A stretch of DNA of 64,000 nucleotides. Source: Daphnia carinata. Taxonomy: Eukaryota > Arthropoda > Branchiopoda > Diplostraca > Daphniidae. The notes below the pieces were generated by a model. That model searched no databases. It saw nothing but the letters and a program-made list of their open reading frames with translations, and was not told the origin of the DNA. Positions 9,652 through 19,610 of the stretch are shown here, one piece after another. The position numbers were made by a program, and so were the translations under genes. The DNA is taken from positions 4,626,679-4,690,678 of the forward strand of contig NC_081337.1 in NCBI RefSeq assembly GCF_022539665.2, in the 5' to 3' direction. The stretch's first letter is position 1; each line of letters opens with the position of its first letter.

Positions 9652-10167
9652 CTATCGTTTATCGAGGAATATAGCCATTTTTTGCCTTGGCCAACATCCA
9701 AGCGATTCTAATTTGCTTTGGATGCACCTCCTTATAGTTGGTACTGGAGCTTCCATCATGGATAAGCAAAGTTTTCCGGCTTCTAGGTCAATAGTGGCCG
9801 GTCGATGCAGCTGAATTTTTTCCGCTCGCTCCGTTGAAAGTGGTGCTATCGTTTTCATCCGACAGTTTTTGCAGGCTTTCTTTTCCTTTTGTTCGTCATT
9901 CGGCCTGCTCCGTTTTTGGGGCGGCTCACATTGTAGGTCGGTGTCACTGTTATTTTCTAATTCGGCACCGTGGGGTGGGTCATATTGGAAGCCGGTGTCA
10001 CTGTTATTTTCCAATATATATTCGGTACTGTAGGCACTTTCCATGTCGGGTTCTATTTCACTATATGCATTTATCTCCTTGGTGTCGTCGTCACTCGATT
10101 CACTGCTGTCTTTACTTTTCCTCTCTAGCTCAGAAAATCGTTCTTTTCGGTTTTGATTCCGATCCAT
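9652..10167 (-). CDS. Charged N-terminal portion of the ankyrin ORF, ending at an in-frame amber stop
   Basis: The 171 residues are highly charged and serine-rich for the first ~100 (SSESSDDDTKE, two copies of an ENNSDT motif), then contain a CKNCRMK pair of cysteines and a ~60-residue segment (PVPTIRRCIQSKLESLG) that reads like the lead-in to ankyrin repeats. The TAG at 9652-9654 is in frame with the ankyrin repeats that follow. The likely original product is one ~350-residue protein; the stop is either a disabling mutation, a sequencing error or a readthrough site. Confidence 0.55.
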   Translation of the reverse strand: MDRNQNRKERFSELERKSKDSSESSDDDTKEINAYSEIEPDMESAYSTEYILENNSDTGFQYDPPHGAELENNSDTDLQCEPPQKRSRPNDEQKEKKACKNCRMKTIAPLSTERAEKIQLHRPATIDLEAGKLCLSMMEAPVPTIRRCIQSKLESLGCWPRQKMAIFLDKR

Positions 10168-10349
10168 TCTGCGTTTTTCACTATTTGCCTGTTTACATCC
10201 GCACTTTTAGCACTATCTTTTTCTCCGTTTTCTTGCTGGCTTTTCTCACTTTCAGTATCGCTAATGATTATTAACTCGTGTTCCTTTTGGTCCTGTGGGA
10301 TGATGATTACGTCCATTTCGTTATCTTGATTGGTGATGTTGTTTGCCAT
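10125..10349 (-). CDS. Short ORF overlapping the charged ORF, probable frameshifted N-terminus
   Basis: A 74-residue Asn/Asp/Glu-rich ORF (start MANNITNQDNE; contains IIISDTESEKS) ends inside the next ORF in a different frame, overlapping by 43 bp. Its acidic composition matches the downstream ORF, so it is probably the original N-terminus, separated by a one-base indel. It could also be a separate small accessory ORF. Confidence 0.35.
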   Translation of the reverse strand: MANNITNQDNEMDVIIIPQDQKEHELIIISDTESEKSQQENGEKDSAKSADVNRQIVKNAEWIGIKTEKNDFLS

Positions 10350-11033
10350 TTTGAGAGGAATGGTTTAGTTTTGATGACACTTTGCTTTGTGGAACTTTGT
10401 CGGAGTTTTGTCTTTGAGACACTGGGAGGGGTTAGTTAATTCATTTTGGGAATCTTTCTTCTTCAGAGGTCTTCTTGTTTTTTGCTAACTTTTGTTTAAC
10501 TGTTCTTAAATTGAAGGCAGGTTTGTCTTGCATTTAATTATGTTCCTTTTCGGTCTCATATCCCTTCGCGGGCGAATTGACATATAAGCCGTTTGATTGA
10601 AGAACTTTCCTTATTCCTTTTTTTAGTCATTGTCATTTTCATTTTAGGTGTTCCTGCGTTTTATTTTCTTTGTGAGTTAGTTTCTTTAGTATGATGAAGA
10701 GATGTTGCCTTTCACAAGAATTTTTGAAAACCTTTTGATTTCGAGCATGTTTGTATGGATACTGATCCTCCTAATGACTTTGTTATTAGCTTTTGATTTT
10801 GTGGATAATGTTAGTTGAGAATACAAAATTGTTATTTGAGTTTGCTTCCTCTTCTTGTTTTACTATAAAGTTACGAGTAAGGGGATATAAAAAAATTTAA
10901 GGGTCATTTAATTGGTTGAAAATGCTGATTAGTACGTTATTTACTGGGGGCTGTTAATTTATTCTGTTATTAATTGAATTTGTCAAGGGGTATGTCTAGT
11001 TGCTACTTTTAATTTCGATGACCTTGGGACTTT
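10350..11033 (-). other. AT-rich spacer between envelope-like and charged ORFs
   Basis: No ORF of note and no recognised motif. The sequence is T-rich on the plus strand with no splice-like organisation that could be supported. Confidence 0.4.
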
Positions 11034-12007
11034 TTATTTTCTAGCTGAACTACTGTTGTCAATTTCTGACATACAACGGCATAGGTCTTCCCAAACCATG
11101 CCGTACCCAACGACATAAGTACAGGTTGTGTGTTTTCCTGTGCATCTTTTGGGTGTGTCGGTTTCTTCAATAGCTGGGTAGCTTAATGAATTTGGCGCGC
11201 TCGGTCGTGGAAGGCGCACTTGTCCTTGTCTTTCGATTGTCAGTTGTGTAGGGGCGGCTGTTCTTATGAACGGTTGTTCGACGGTTATTTCTGGATGATA
11301 ATTTGTCTCTCGTACCGGTAGCATTGAAGCGAGTTCGTGGTCTTCCTCTATGCCATCATCGTATCTGCTTGTAAACTTTCGGTTTCTGCGAATATGTTCT
11401 TTAATTTTTGAGATGGGGTTGCAAATGATGAAGATCCGTAAGCATATGAGGAATAGCACAAATCCTATCGCCGATAGGCCTATTATTTTTAATTTGTCGA
11501 ACCATGAATACATGTGACCTATTTGATTATCTTGTTCTTCTGACATCACAATATCTCCAACAGAATTGGAATTTCCTTCTTGCATTCTGCCAACTAGGTC
11601 ATTTAGGATGTTTAATTGCTCCATTTCCATTGTCTCGTGTGCTGGATGACTTTTCAGGGAAAAATCGAAATCATTTAGGTGGAGCTCTTCAAATTCTGTA
11701 ATGAGGTCTAGGTTGGGCATGTGGATGCTAGGCTTTTGTCGTATCCAATCTCCGGTTGTAGAGTGGTGTTCCCAGGTGTGAGGATTTCCATTTAAATTAA
11801 CTAACGGTGTTTTCCAAAACAATCGGAAAAATGGGTGAATTGACCATCCATCTGTTCCGATCGTACAGTTCTTTCCTTCGTAAGTAAAGAACGGCTGAAA
11901 TCCACATTTTGTTTCGTTCGCTGAGATAAAAATTCTCTTGGCTTCGCATTGTTGAAGTGTCATTACTTGACCGAAGCCTTGTAGTCTCGTGCAGATTGGT
12001 AAACCTA
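11034..12007 (-). CDS. env: Envelope-like glycoprotein, C-terminal part (5' part lost in the assembly gap)
   Basis: The frame is open from the N gap (12007) to the stop at 11034; the ATG at 11963 is internal, because homologous residues precede it. The block CGFQPFF...CTIGTDGW...VNLNGNP aligns with CGPQPRF...TIG..GW...VNFNDKP in the other envelope ORF of this window. A membrane segment (GLSAIGFVLFLICLRIFII) precedes a ~100-residue cytosolic tail, longer than in the first element. The N-terminal half and signal peptide are missing because of the gap. No stop or frameshift was seen in the visible part. Confidence 0.75.
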
Positions 12008-12107
12008 NNNNNNNNNNNNNNNNNNNNNNNNNNNNNNNNNNNNNNNNNNNNNNNNNNNNNNNNNNNNNNNNNNNNNNNNNNNNNNNNNNNNNNNNNNNNN
12101 NNNNNNN
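12008..12107. other. Assembly gap (100 N)
   Basis: Exactly 100 undetermined bases, a conventional fixed-size scaffold gap, between the second element's env and a GC-rich minisatellite that may have caused the break. Confidence 0.99.
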
Positions 12108-12320
12108 TTCGCCTTCGCCTCGCCCGTCTTCGCCTTCGCCTCGCCCGTCTTCGCCTTCGCCTCGCCCGTCTTCGCCTTCGCCTCGCCCGTCTTCGCCTTC
12201 GCCTCGCCCGCCTTCGCCTCGCCCGTGTTCGCCCCGCCCGTCGCCCCGTGTTCGCCTCGCTCGTCACCCCGCCTTCACCTCGCCCGTCGGCCCGTCTTCG
12301 CCTCATCCGTCGCCTCGTGG
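12108..12320. repeat. GC-rich ~21-bp minisatellite
   Basis: Tandem copies of a TTCGCCTTCGCCTCGCCCG-type unit (about 21 bp) abut the gap and degrade rightward after about 12220 into related CGCCCCG/CGCCTCG blocks. The strong strand asymmetry (C/T on plus) and arginine-rich or Ser-Pro-Arg translations are by-products of the repeat. Confidence 0.9.
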
Positions 12321-12520
12321 TCGCCACGTCATCGCCTGGTCTTTGTGGTATCGTTGTATTTTTTGATTGTGTAATTGTGTAGTAAGGAGGAGCAGTTGCC
12401 ACTGCCCAAGATTCGCCGTAAGGCGCTGTAGGCAACGCACCATAGGGACTCCCTTTTCCCGATGTGTGGTGGAGACCAGGGGTGTGCGTTCCCAAAACGG
12501 TCTCCATCATCATGTCAGCC

Positions 12521-12573
12521 CGGACTTGTCAGCGGGCAAGTCCCCCTTGGTCGCTATCCTTCCGATAGCGACG
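12521..12573. other. Two adjacent stem-loops
   Basis: GGACTTG/CAAGTCC (7 bp, loop about 8 nt) is followed within about ten bases by GTCGCTATC/GATAGCGAC (9 bp, 5-nt loop), both perfect. No terminator context or known RNA family is recognised. Confidence 0.55.
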
Positions 12574-12752
12574 TAGTTAATGTAGATTTAGTGGCGTGGC
12601 AGCCAACCTGTTAGTTAGTAATTTATGTATGTATGTCTTGTTTTGTATTTTTAAATGGAAATATTAGTGGTGGATTTGAGGGTGGATGGAGGGACAATAA
12701 AAGATATATATATTTACGTCAATTGAGTTTTTATTTAGAAGTATATCTATCA

Positions 12753-12823
12753 ACTGTAACGGGGATCGAACCCTTAACCTTCAGCATACCAGTCCAACGC
12801 TTTACTATTACGCCAATTACAGT
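12753..12823 (-). tRNA. tRNA-like sequence (probable pseudogene)
   Basis: On the minus strand there is a perfect 7-bp acceptor-type stem (ACTGTAA/TTACAGT), a D-arm-like GGCGTAATAGTAAAGCG, and a T-arm with the B-box GGTTCGATCCC. The anticodon stem is poorly paired and the T-stem is one base short relative to the acceptor stem. It resembles an isolated tRNA remnant or SINE head rather than a working gene. Confidence 0.45.
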
Positions 12824-12907
12824 GTTACAAACAACAAATTTTCTTCTAAATATCCTTCTTTATACTGCAAAGGTAGATACGCTTTAAAAATTGTATTATT
12901 TCATGTA

Positions 12908-12980
12908 CAGTTCAGTAGCTCAGTGGTAGAGCACTTGAATGATATGTAGAAGGTCTGAGGTTCGAATCCCATGATAGTGT
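12908..12980 (+). tRNA. tRNA-like sequence (probable pseudogene)
   Basis: A-box TAGCTCAGTGG (12915-12925) and B-box GGTTCGAATCC (12959-12969) match the RNA polymerase III consensus well, and the D-stem GCTC/GAGC pairs. Acceptor and anticodon stems do not pair properly and there is no T-run terminator. It lies about 85 bp from, and divergent to, the tRNA-like sequence at 12753-12823. Confidence 0.4.
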
Positions 12981-13210
12981 AAACGAATAATTAATGAAAA
13001 CAATGCTTACCATCAAAGGTGGCAAATTCAATAAAGATCAAATTTGCAATCTAAATTTACAAAACTTGATAAATATAATGTGTGAACAAAGCGAAAAGAA
13101 ACAAATTTTGCAAAAAATATTTTATAAAAAGAAATTTATTGACAATTCTCTGCACATTAGAAATATTTTTGCAACTTTAAAAAGGCACAATAGCCCTTTC
13201 AAAAGTTGCC

Positions 13211-13483
13211 GTCAACCCAGGCAGGGGGAGACACTGCCTTGTTGACCCACCGGGGAGATTACCCGGTGATTGGCTAAGAGAAGCCGGAAGAAGAGCCGAA
13301 GATTTGGAACATTTTTACTGGAGCGATTAACCTTTAGTTCGGATTTGTGGGTAGCCACGTCGCCCTCCGTGAACACATCATCGGACTAAGCGGACCCCCA
13401 CGTCCCCTTTCCGGCCAGAGCCCTCCAAACCTCGGTATATGTTATTTTTATATATACCGTACAGTAGGGGCATGACCCCCTAC
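13211..13483. other. Cluster of four stem-loops
   Basis: 13211-13246 is a double stem (GTCAAC/GTTGAC outside AGGCAG/CTGCCT). 13248-13268 is CACCGGG/CCCGGTG. 13433-13459 is CGGTATAT/ATATACCG. 13464-13483 is GTAGGGG/CCCCCTAC around CATGA. Four perfect or near-perfect hairpins in 273 bp is unusual for this AT-rich region. No ribozyme core (for example CUGAUGA...GAAA) was recognised. Confidence 0.5.
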
Positions 13484-13539
13484 GGGCTTATTATGAGTCA
13501 AGGGGAAACGGGGCTACGGAAAGGAAGGGAGCCCAGATA

Positions 13540-15603
13540 TGCACTTCAATTTTTGAATTTTAAATACCGTTTGGGGAACATGAATTAAGTGTAGAAATTC
13601 CATGTCTTCCATCCAATAATCACAGTTTATTCTATGTCTTGCCCCAAACCAAGAACATTTACAGAGCCAGTGTTACTTTTCACCTTTATTAAAAAAAAAA
13701 AAAAAAACATTAACTATGGAACAGAAAATTATGTAGGTTAGATACAGTTAGCAACAAATGCTTCGTGTTTACTTACAAGTCCCTTTCTACGAAGATGAAT
13801 TTAGGCTTTGAAAGGTTGTTTCAAACTGCAACCTCAGAAAAACCATCCAACTCTATCACCAAATAAATCCAAGTTTCCTGCGCCCTACAAAAGTTCTCGT
13901 GTTTAATTAGAAAGTTAATGCAATTCTAAATAAATCTCCTACCACGTTGGAAATGACTTTTTTCCATCAAGCTGGTGCCAACATCAGTTCTTTAAATATA
14001 GCATATCAAACAAAACCTGGAAACAAAGTATAACTTTTCAATAAGCTATTAATGGCGTGGTATGTTGCACAACAAGTTTTCACCAAGAACTTGTGCTTTT
14101 ACCCTTTAGAATTCAACTGCACATTGGTAATATCCTAAGGAGAAAAACGATTGTGACAATATGGCACACTTGGCGATATCCTGGAATTCGGCAAAACATT
14201 TCCAATTCGCGAGGCAACCAACTCGATGTAGCCCCCTGACAACGAACAAATTGACAGTTCAGTAGAGTACTCAGTAACAAGCAATTCCTCCGCTAGATGT
14301 CTTTTAAATATAGGTGCTTTAAAAAATAAACAATTTTTGGTTTTATGGTCACAAATAATACTTGTTGCAAATATGTTCGTTATTGCTTCCTCAAGTGTAA
14401 ATGGAGTCAATGTCACGTGTTCCATGGCTATAAGGATAGGAGGTATTCAAAGTCCTAAAATAAATGTTTTATAACATTAACCTAGAGAAAAAAGTTAACA
14501 ATAGAATGGGCAACATTACCAACCAATCACCAGACAAGGGAAAAAATTCTTCAAAGCAACTACATAGCTACATGGCGGCCAATATGTACTGCTCCTATTT
14601 GTGATAACAATGTATAAAAGGTGGTAACAGCAAACGGTTTTATTGTTGTTTTGTTTCTAACCTAACCTTAAAATGCAAACCTCCCCTTTTCGATGAAGAT
14701 GGAATTTTCTGTCCTACTTCTTTCAGTCGTGGACTGTGGGATCCATCTTTACAAAACTCTATATCAGCAACAATCTTTTCTCCGTGCTCAGGATCTGCAA
14801 ATGTCGTGAATGAAATTTTTTTTATTAAAAATGATTTTAAAAATTTTTGTAACACCAAGGATTATTGAACGCCTTGTCTAACCAAGGAAATGAACAACAA
14901 TGTTTGTCTCCACAATCCTGACATGATTGAAATGACAAGCTTTGTTTATTTCATAAATTCTAATTTTAAAAAAGCACAAAGCCTGACTGCAGGGTTGAGC
15001 AGTTTGACTTGATGCCTTTTTTAAAAAGAAGGAAGGAAGCAATAACCAATATCTCCATGTGCCTGTCGTGCTTACTTTTAAGGACACGAGTTACCGTCCA
15101 TGATCGCAAGCAGATAAACTCTTCTTGCATTCATGGTATGAGATGAAACTAATGGAAAAGAATAATGCAATAGTGGAATATGGAAGAATGATATTACCAC
15201 ACATTTATGATCCTTCTTAATGGCCATCTGGCATCGAGATGAGAGAATGATGGCAAAGACACCACAATGTCTTGTTCACAACTTGTGATATTCCCTAAAA
15301 TTTAGAAAGAAACAAACAATGACTCAGCATGAAAAGTATTACTTCTTATAGTTTTTTTTTCTTAATAATGTGCCATTCATTTTGTAATTTGAAAAGGAGT
15401 TTCAAATATCATTAGGTATTCTCAAATTAAAGTTTCTTGTGGAACAATGTTTTTGTTAGAATTAGAATCAATGTCTTTGGTTAACAATGTTTTCTTGACG
15501 AAACATTCACTCAAGTATTACTTTACCAATTCTGCCTGATGTTTCCAAAATTTCGCCCGTCAGATGCACACCACAAGTTTCACACACGACAATGAACTAG
15601 CAA
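13540..15603. other. Gene-poor stretch with unidentified coding-like fragments on the minus strand
   Basis: An A-tract at about 13691-13706 may be a retroposon tail. On the minus strand 14667-14794 reads as a 128-base exon-like block with consensus flanks (TTTGCAG before, GTTAGG after) encoding about 42 residues including PEHGEKIVADIEFC; the family is not recognised. A second open stretch at 14135-14427 also follows an AG acceptor-like site, but the phase does not join to the first block. These may be decayed exons. Nothing else is supported. Confidence 0.25.
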
Positions 15604-17199
15604 ATGGCGACTGATGGCGGTTCGCAAAACTCAAGCAACGTTGCAACACATTTCAAAATGTACGGCGAATTCAATTTAAGACACAACTTTTTAGTTTTCT
15701 CTCGCACAGCAAGATACTATGCAAAAACCAAATTAAAACAAGGAGATGGCTGGTTGTCTTTCGGGTTTACAATGGTAAGTTTTGTATTGTTGGGTTACGT
15801 AGGGAATGTTGGTGTAGTTATAACGAACAATCAAAGCTGTTTCACAGATTGGATGGGAGAATGGAAAGGTTTATCCCTAGATAACCCCACCAACCTGTAC
15901 TGTCACGTCACTGCACATACGGAGAAGGAAATTCAAAAGTTATTTAAAATTGAATACACATTTTACCATCAGCATGATACTGCAACACATAGCTCTAGGA
16001 GATACTTATTCTACGAAAAATTTATCCCATTGTACAGTAGGTCTTGACTTAAACGTAACGCGAATGCCATCACCTAAAATTACAAAACTTAGATTACATG
16101 CCATCATAACAAAAATGCTGCAAGCTTACATGTGGTAAACAATGAATTTATACTGGCAGACGACCCATCAAACAGTATAGCCATCTACTGGTATGAATGG
16201 TATGAAAGGTGAAATTATGGTGTTCCAACACATTTGACTTGTGTTGTTTATGACCTTCCTTCACCGTCAGCATCTTTGCAATTTAAGTTTCATGAGCTAC
16301 ATTTTAAAAGCAGAATCATAAGCATTGCATTCTGACTGCCAAAATATAAATTGAATACCTATCAACGAACAATCGAATAGCATGATGAAAGTAAAGTAAT
16401 AAGTTGCAGAAGTTTGTGGCTACGGCAGCTGACACCTGACTAATCTTTGCACAGATATAATCCATTTAATGTGATTCACTTGAAGTACACAGAAGAATGA
16501 AAACTCGAAAATAGGAACCATACCATGAGATTTTATTATACTTTTCTTGGGAATGTAACACATAAAACAAATAATCAGACACGGGTTTCACAGTTCACTG
16601 CTGATTCACTTGTCATTAAAAAAACATAGGTCCATCTGCGCCATCTTTTATTTTAATATAAAACCAAAAATGAAAGTCGCACATAAATAAAACAAAATAA
16701 GCCCGACATAGTCGGCTGCGAAAATGATACGAATGAGTGTAATAGCGGCAAATGCACTTAAAATATATCCTCAACATTTTTACGTTAAATTGTATGTTAG
16801 CACCAAATAATAGTATTTAACAGTATTAAGCGTCGAATAAAATGTAGTAACAACTTCGTTTCAGGAATTTCTACTGCAGACGGTCTCCCAAACACTATAG
16901 CCACCTATTGGTATGATATTCAGTTTTCTACATTTGGTTTCAGCGATCGTCCGGTGCTAGGGTTAGGTCTGTAGCAACTTCCACTTTTAATACTTCAAAT
17001 GCAATAAGGTTCACGTGTGAAAGATATTAATTTTCGTAATCCTTGCTTAATTTAGTTTTAAATACATTATTCCGATTCGAAATTGAACGTTGATCACGAA
17101 TATGGGCTTTGATTTGACATTTAACTTAACAAAATGGAGAAAAACAAAGAAAATGACCGTGGGAAAATTGCCTCAAAAACCGTCAAAAATTGATCATTG
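15604..17199. other. Unassigned spacer with one unrecognised ORF and two copies of a short dispersed motif
   Basis: An ORF at 15604-16047 (147 codons, start MATDGGSQNS) has a GTAAGT donor-like site at about 15774, so only its first ~57 codons could be an exon; there is no family match. The 44-bp blocks at 16153-16196 and 16873-16916 share a CATC..AACAGTATAGCCATCTA-like core that recurs in units A. Confidence 0.25.
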
Positions 17200-17475
17200 T
17201 TGGAATTGCTTGAAAATGTCAGAATATACTCAAAATTTGATGCTGATTCCGAGAAAATGGCTATTTTTTTTTCATAACATCAACCGTTTTGGAAATATAC
17301 CGAATTTAAAAACTACTGGCGCGCCAGTACGCTACAGCGCTAGCGTGACACATCAAAGTTATTCAATCCTATGTATTTCGAAAACGGTCCATGTGATGAA
17401 AAAAATAGCAATTTTCTCGGAATCAGCATTAAATTTTGACTATATTCTAAAACCATTTTTCCGCTACCTCATCAT
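17200..17475. mobile_element. Hairpin MITE-like element
   Basis: A left block (about 17205-17301) is imperfectly inverted on the right (about 17372-17465). For example, GATTCCGAGAAAATGGCTAT on the left is matched by ATAGCAATTTTCTCGGAATC on the right. The centre includes a perfect 14-bp palindrome ACTGGCGCGCCAGT (17315-17328). There is no transposase. An ORF across it (17090-17539) is a by-product of the inverted repeat. Confidence 0.6.
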
Positions 17476-17539
17476 TTATGAGTTGATAAAACAAACCCTC
17501 ATGCGTCCCGTACATATTCGCAATAGTTTGATGAATTAG

Positions 17540-18639
17540 CACGAACGAATACCTGTCGAATAAAGAGGGTAGTTTTTTAGAATAACAAACAACAAACGAG
17601 CAGATAAATTAAGTTTAACCTACGTAAATTTTAATTTTGCTGCTAGCCATTCGACCAAATAACGGTCCGATCCAGTCCAAGTGAAGGTGCCATTCGGTCC
17701 TCGCCTTTAAGTATCGAAAGGTGGTTGCTAAATCCAAATAAATAAAAAATAAATGATAAGCTTCATACAATACCATTGTCACTAAATAACATCACATTTA
17801 GGACATTACAATTACTTCTAACGAGAATACATCTACAATGGTACTTAAATCAAACATTAAAAAATTGACCAAATCATTGTCAGCTTTAACGTCTCAGCGT
17901 AGAAACAAATGTGTACCTTGGCATTTAGGAGTGTTAAAGCCTGGATTATAAATACATTCATTGCAACACAATGGCTAAATGTTTGCAACCAGGTTGTTAG
18001 AATCAATTAGAAAATACAATCACATTTAAACGTTAACATTGGAGTTGTAAATGTCAACTACTTCAATTGTTAATGAAGCCTGATTTCTCCTTTGGGCGTC
18101 CTTTGGTATAACAAGACCTTTAAAAGTTCACGTAGAAAAGATGTCTGACAAAATTCTTCTGATTTTGGGACTACCATTTGCAGTTATCTTGAATAACTTT
18201 ACACAACTGCTAGTTCACTCAGCAAAAAACTGGCAAAAAATATTACAAAATGCAAATTAAATTTTCCTTACCTACTGGTACTTAACAAATGGTTGTTGAA
18301 CATAGATATTCACATAACTTCCATTTCCGAGTCATTTCCTTGCAAACCGTAAAACAAAAAGGTTTACACCGTGATTGCAAATCCTCATTCGGTTTTTTGT
18401 CACAATGGCATGTGACTTAATCCACTACAAGCTTTAGTACTGACCACAAGATGGCGTTAAATGTACCTTACTCCCCCCGCTAGATGTCACTGTTTCACGT
18501 CCCGTTTAAAATGGTTACGATTTGCACAGAACTTGATTTCGGCATGGCAAGTTCTACAGCCGCTGTTCAATACGAAACCGCCATTACGCCCCGGTATTTG
18601 ATAGCACCACTATATTAAGTGATGCCAATTTATTAGACC
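17540..18639. other. AT-rich spacer, no supported gene
   Basis: No ORF, RNA gene or repeat could be supported by eye. A short AGATGGCGTTA-type motif lies near 18450. Confidence 0.3.
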
Positions 18640-19610
18640 AATCTGGCGATCCAAAACTGTCAGATATCGGAACATATTGGCAAAGGAATGCCATCTCGAT
18701 AGCTTAAGTTGTTTTGCATACGTTACTGTTCCTGATGTACTTCATGCCAGTACCGTATGTCGGAGTATACCAACCTTATAATCTGATCTTTTCATAGCTC
18801 AAGGTAAACCGAGCCGTTTCCTGTCACTGCGTACTTGAGCAATCATCTTCCATTTGATCTACGCAATATATAGTTTAGCCCTTGCTAGCAGCGCTTTTGG
18901 TATTACTTGACTCTCCTAATCGTCTTCTTCTGGTGTTCAAAATCAGGTATGCTTCATCCCCAAATGATTTAGATCATCTTCGTCCAAAATTTAAAACCTG
19001 ACCCCCGAGAAGACAAATACTCCAAGGTCGACGAAATCCTTGAATCGCACCGCGGTCGCGACAATAATATTACACCAAGCTAGAACATTTGACCGCTGAT
19101 AGCTCGTGACAATTCCTCCATATATAATCAGACTTCAAAAGCGAACTGTAGGAGAATTTACACGGCTCGCGGTGAATTAGAATGGCCCATTCACGAGTGG
19201 GTGCGACAATTACAACTTCTGGCTTTTGCTCCATGGCATGAGACGTAGCAGCAACACCTTGTTCTAACAATGTTCAAAACCGTTCCAAGTACGCCACCCG
19301 CATGAAAAATTGTTAAATTTTAGATGACTTAATCAACAAATATCACAAAAGGTTTGTTGAATACCTTAGATGCAATTGGACCTTTAAGTAGTCGCAATTA
19401 CCAGCGTGCCCACTCAAAACTACTTTTACTTCAACTTACCCAGTTCACTCCAACCCCTTTGAATCAAGTCAGTATGAGGACATCCAGGTTTCAAAATTAG
19501 TAAGCGTTAATTAATTGGATCACTGTTTTGCCGGAGCCCGTGACAGCACGAGCAATTAAATATCTTTTGGCAATATCACTTGTTGGTTTTATGCCAAGAA
19601 TACTTTTCCT
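18640..19610 (-). pseudogene. Decayed DEAD-box RNA helicase fragment (vasa/DDX3-like)
   Basis: Reading on the minus strand the helicase core motifs appear in order: motif I TGSGKT at about 19530-19550, motif Ia context PEVVIVAPTRE at about 19185-19220, a TPGR-like TAVRFKDFV at about 19025-19055, and a decayed DEAD box ILDEDD at about 18960-18985. The spacing and the surrounding residues (GVAATS before Ia, KFSYSS after) resemble vasa/DDX3 helicases. Stops occur between the motifs and key residues are changed (DEAD to DEDD, PTREL to PTREW), so this is a pseudogene. Its motif I end lies inside repeat unit A and is partly duplicated at about 22000-22090, with a deletion. Confidence 0.7.

Larger units (their letters stand above)
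8681..12007 (-). mobile_element. Second LTR-type element, oppositely oriented, truncated by the assembly gap
   Basis: Reading leftward from the gap: an envelope-like C-terminus (12007-11034), a ~680 bp AT-rich spacer without a gene (11033-10350), a charged ORF (10349-9652), ankyrin repeats (9651-9109), a ~200 bp spacer, a polypurine tract and the start of an LTR. No pol is visible; it would lie at or beyond the N gap. The envelope is homologous to that of the first element. Confidence 0.55.

Noticed and set aside
11797-12513. Arginine-rich ORF and Ser-Pro-Arg ORFs across the gap and minisatellite
   Set aside because: They run through 100 N and a 21-bp tandem repeat; composition is explained by the repeat.
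12753-12980. Functional tRNA genes
   Set aside because: Pol III boxes are good, but anticodon and acceptor or T-stems do not fold into an intact cloverleaf and there is no T-run terminator; called tRNA-like only.
12521-13483. Hammerhead or HDV-like ribozyme
   Set aside because: No hammerhead core (CUGAUGA with GAAA) and no nested double pseudoknot could be drawn by eye.
17090-17539. 149-codon ORF
   Set aside because: It spans both arms of a hairpin MITE and has no recognised domain.
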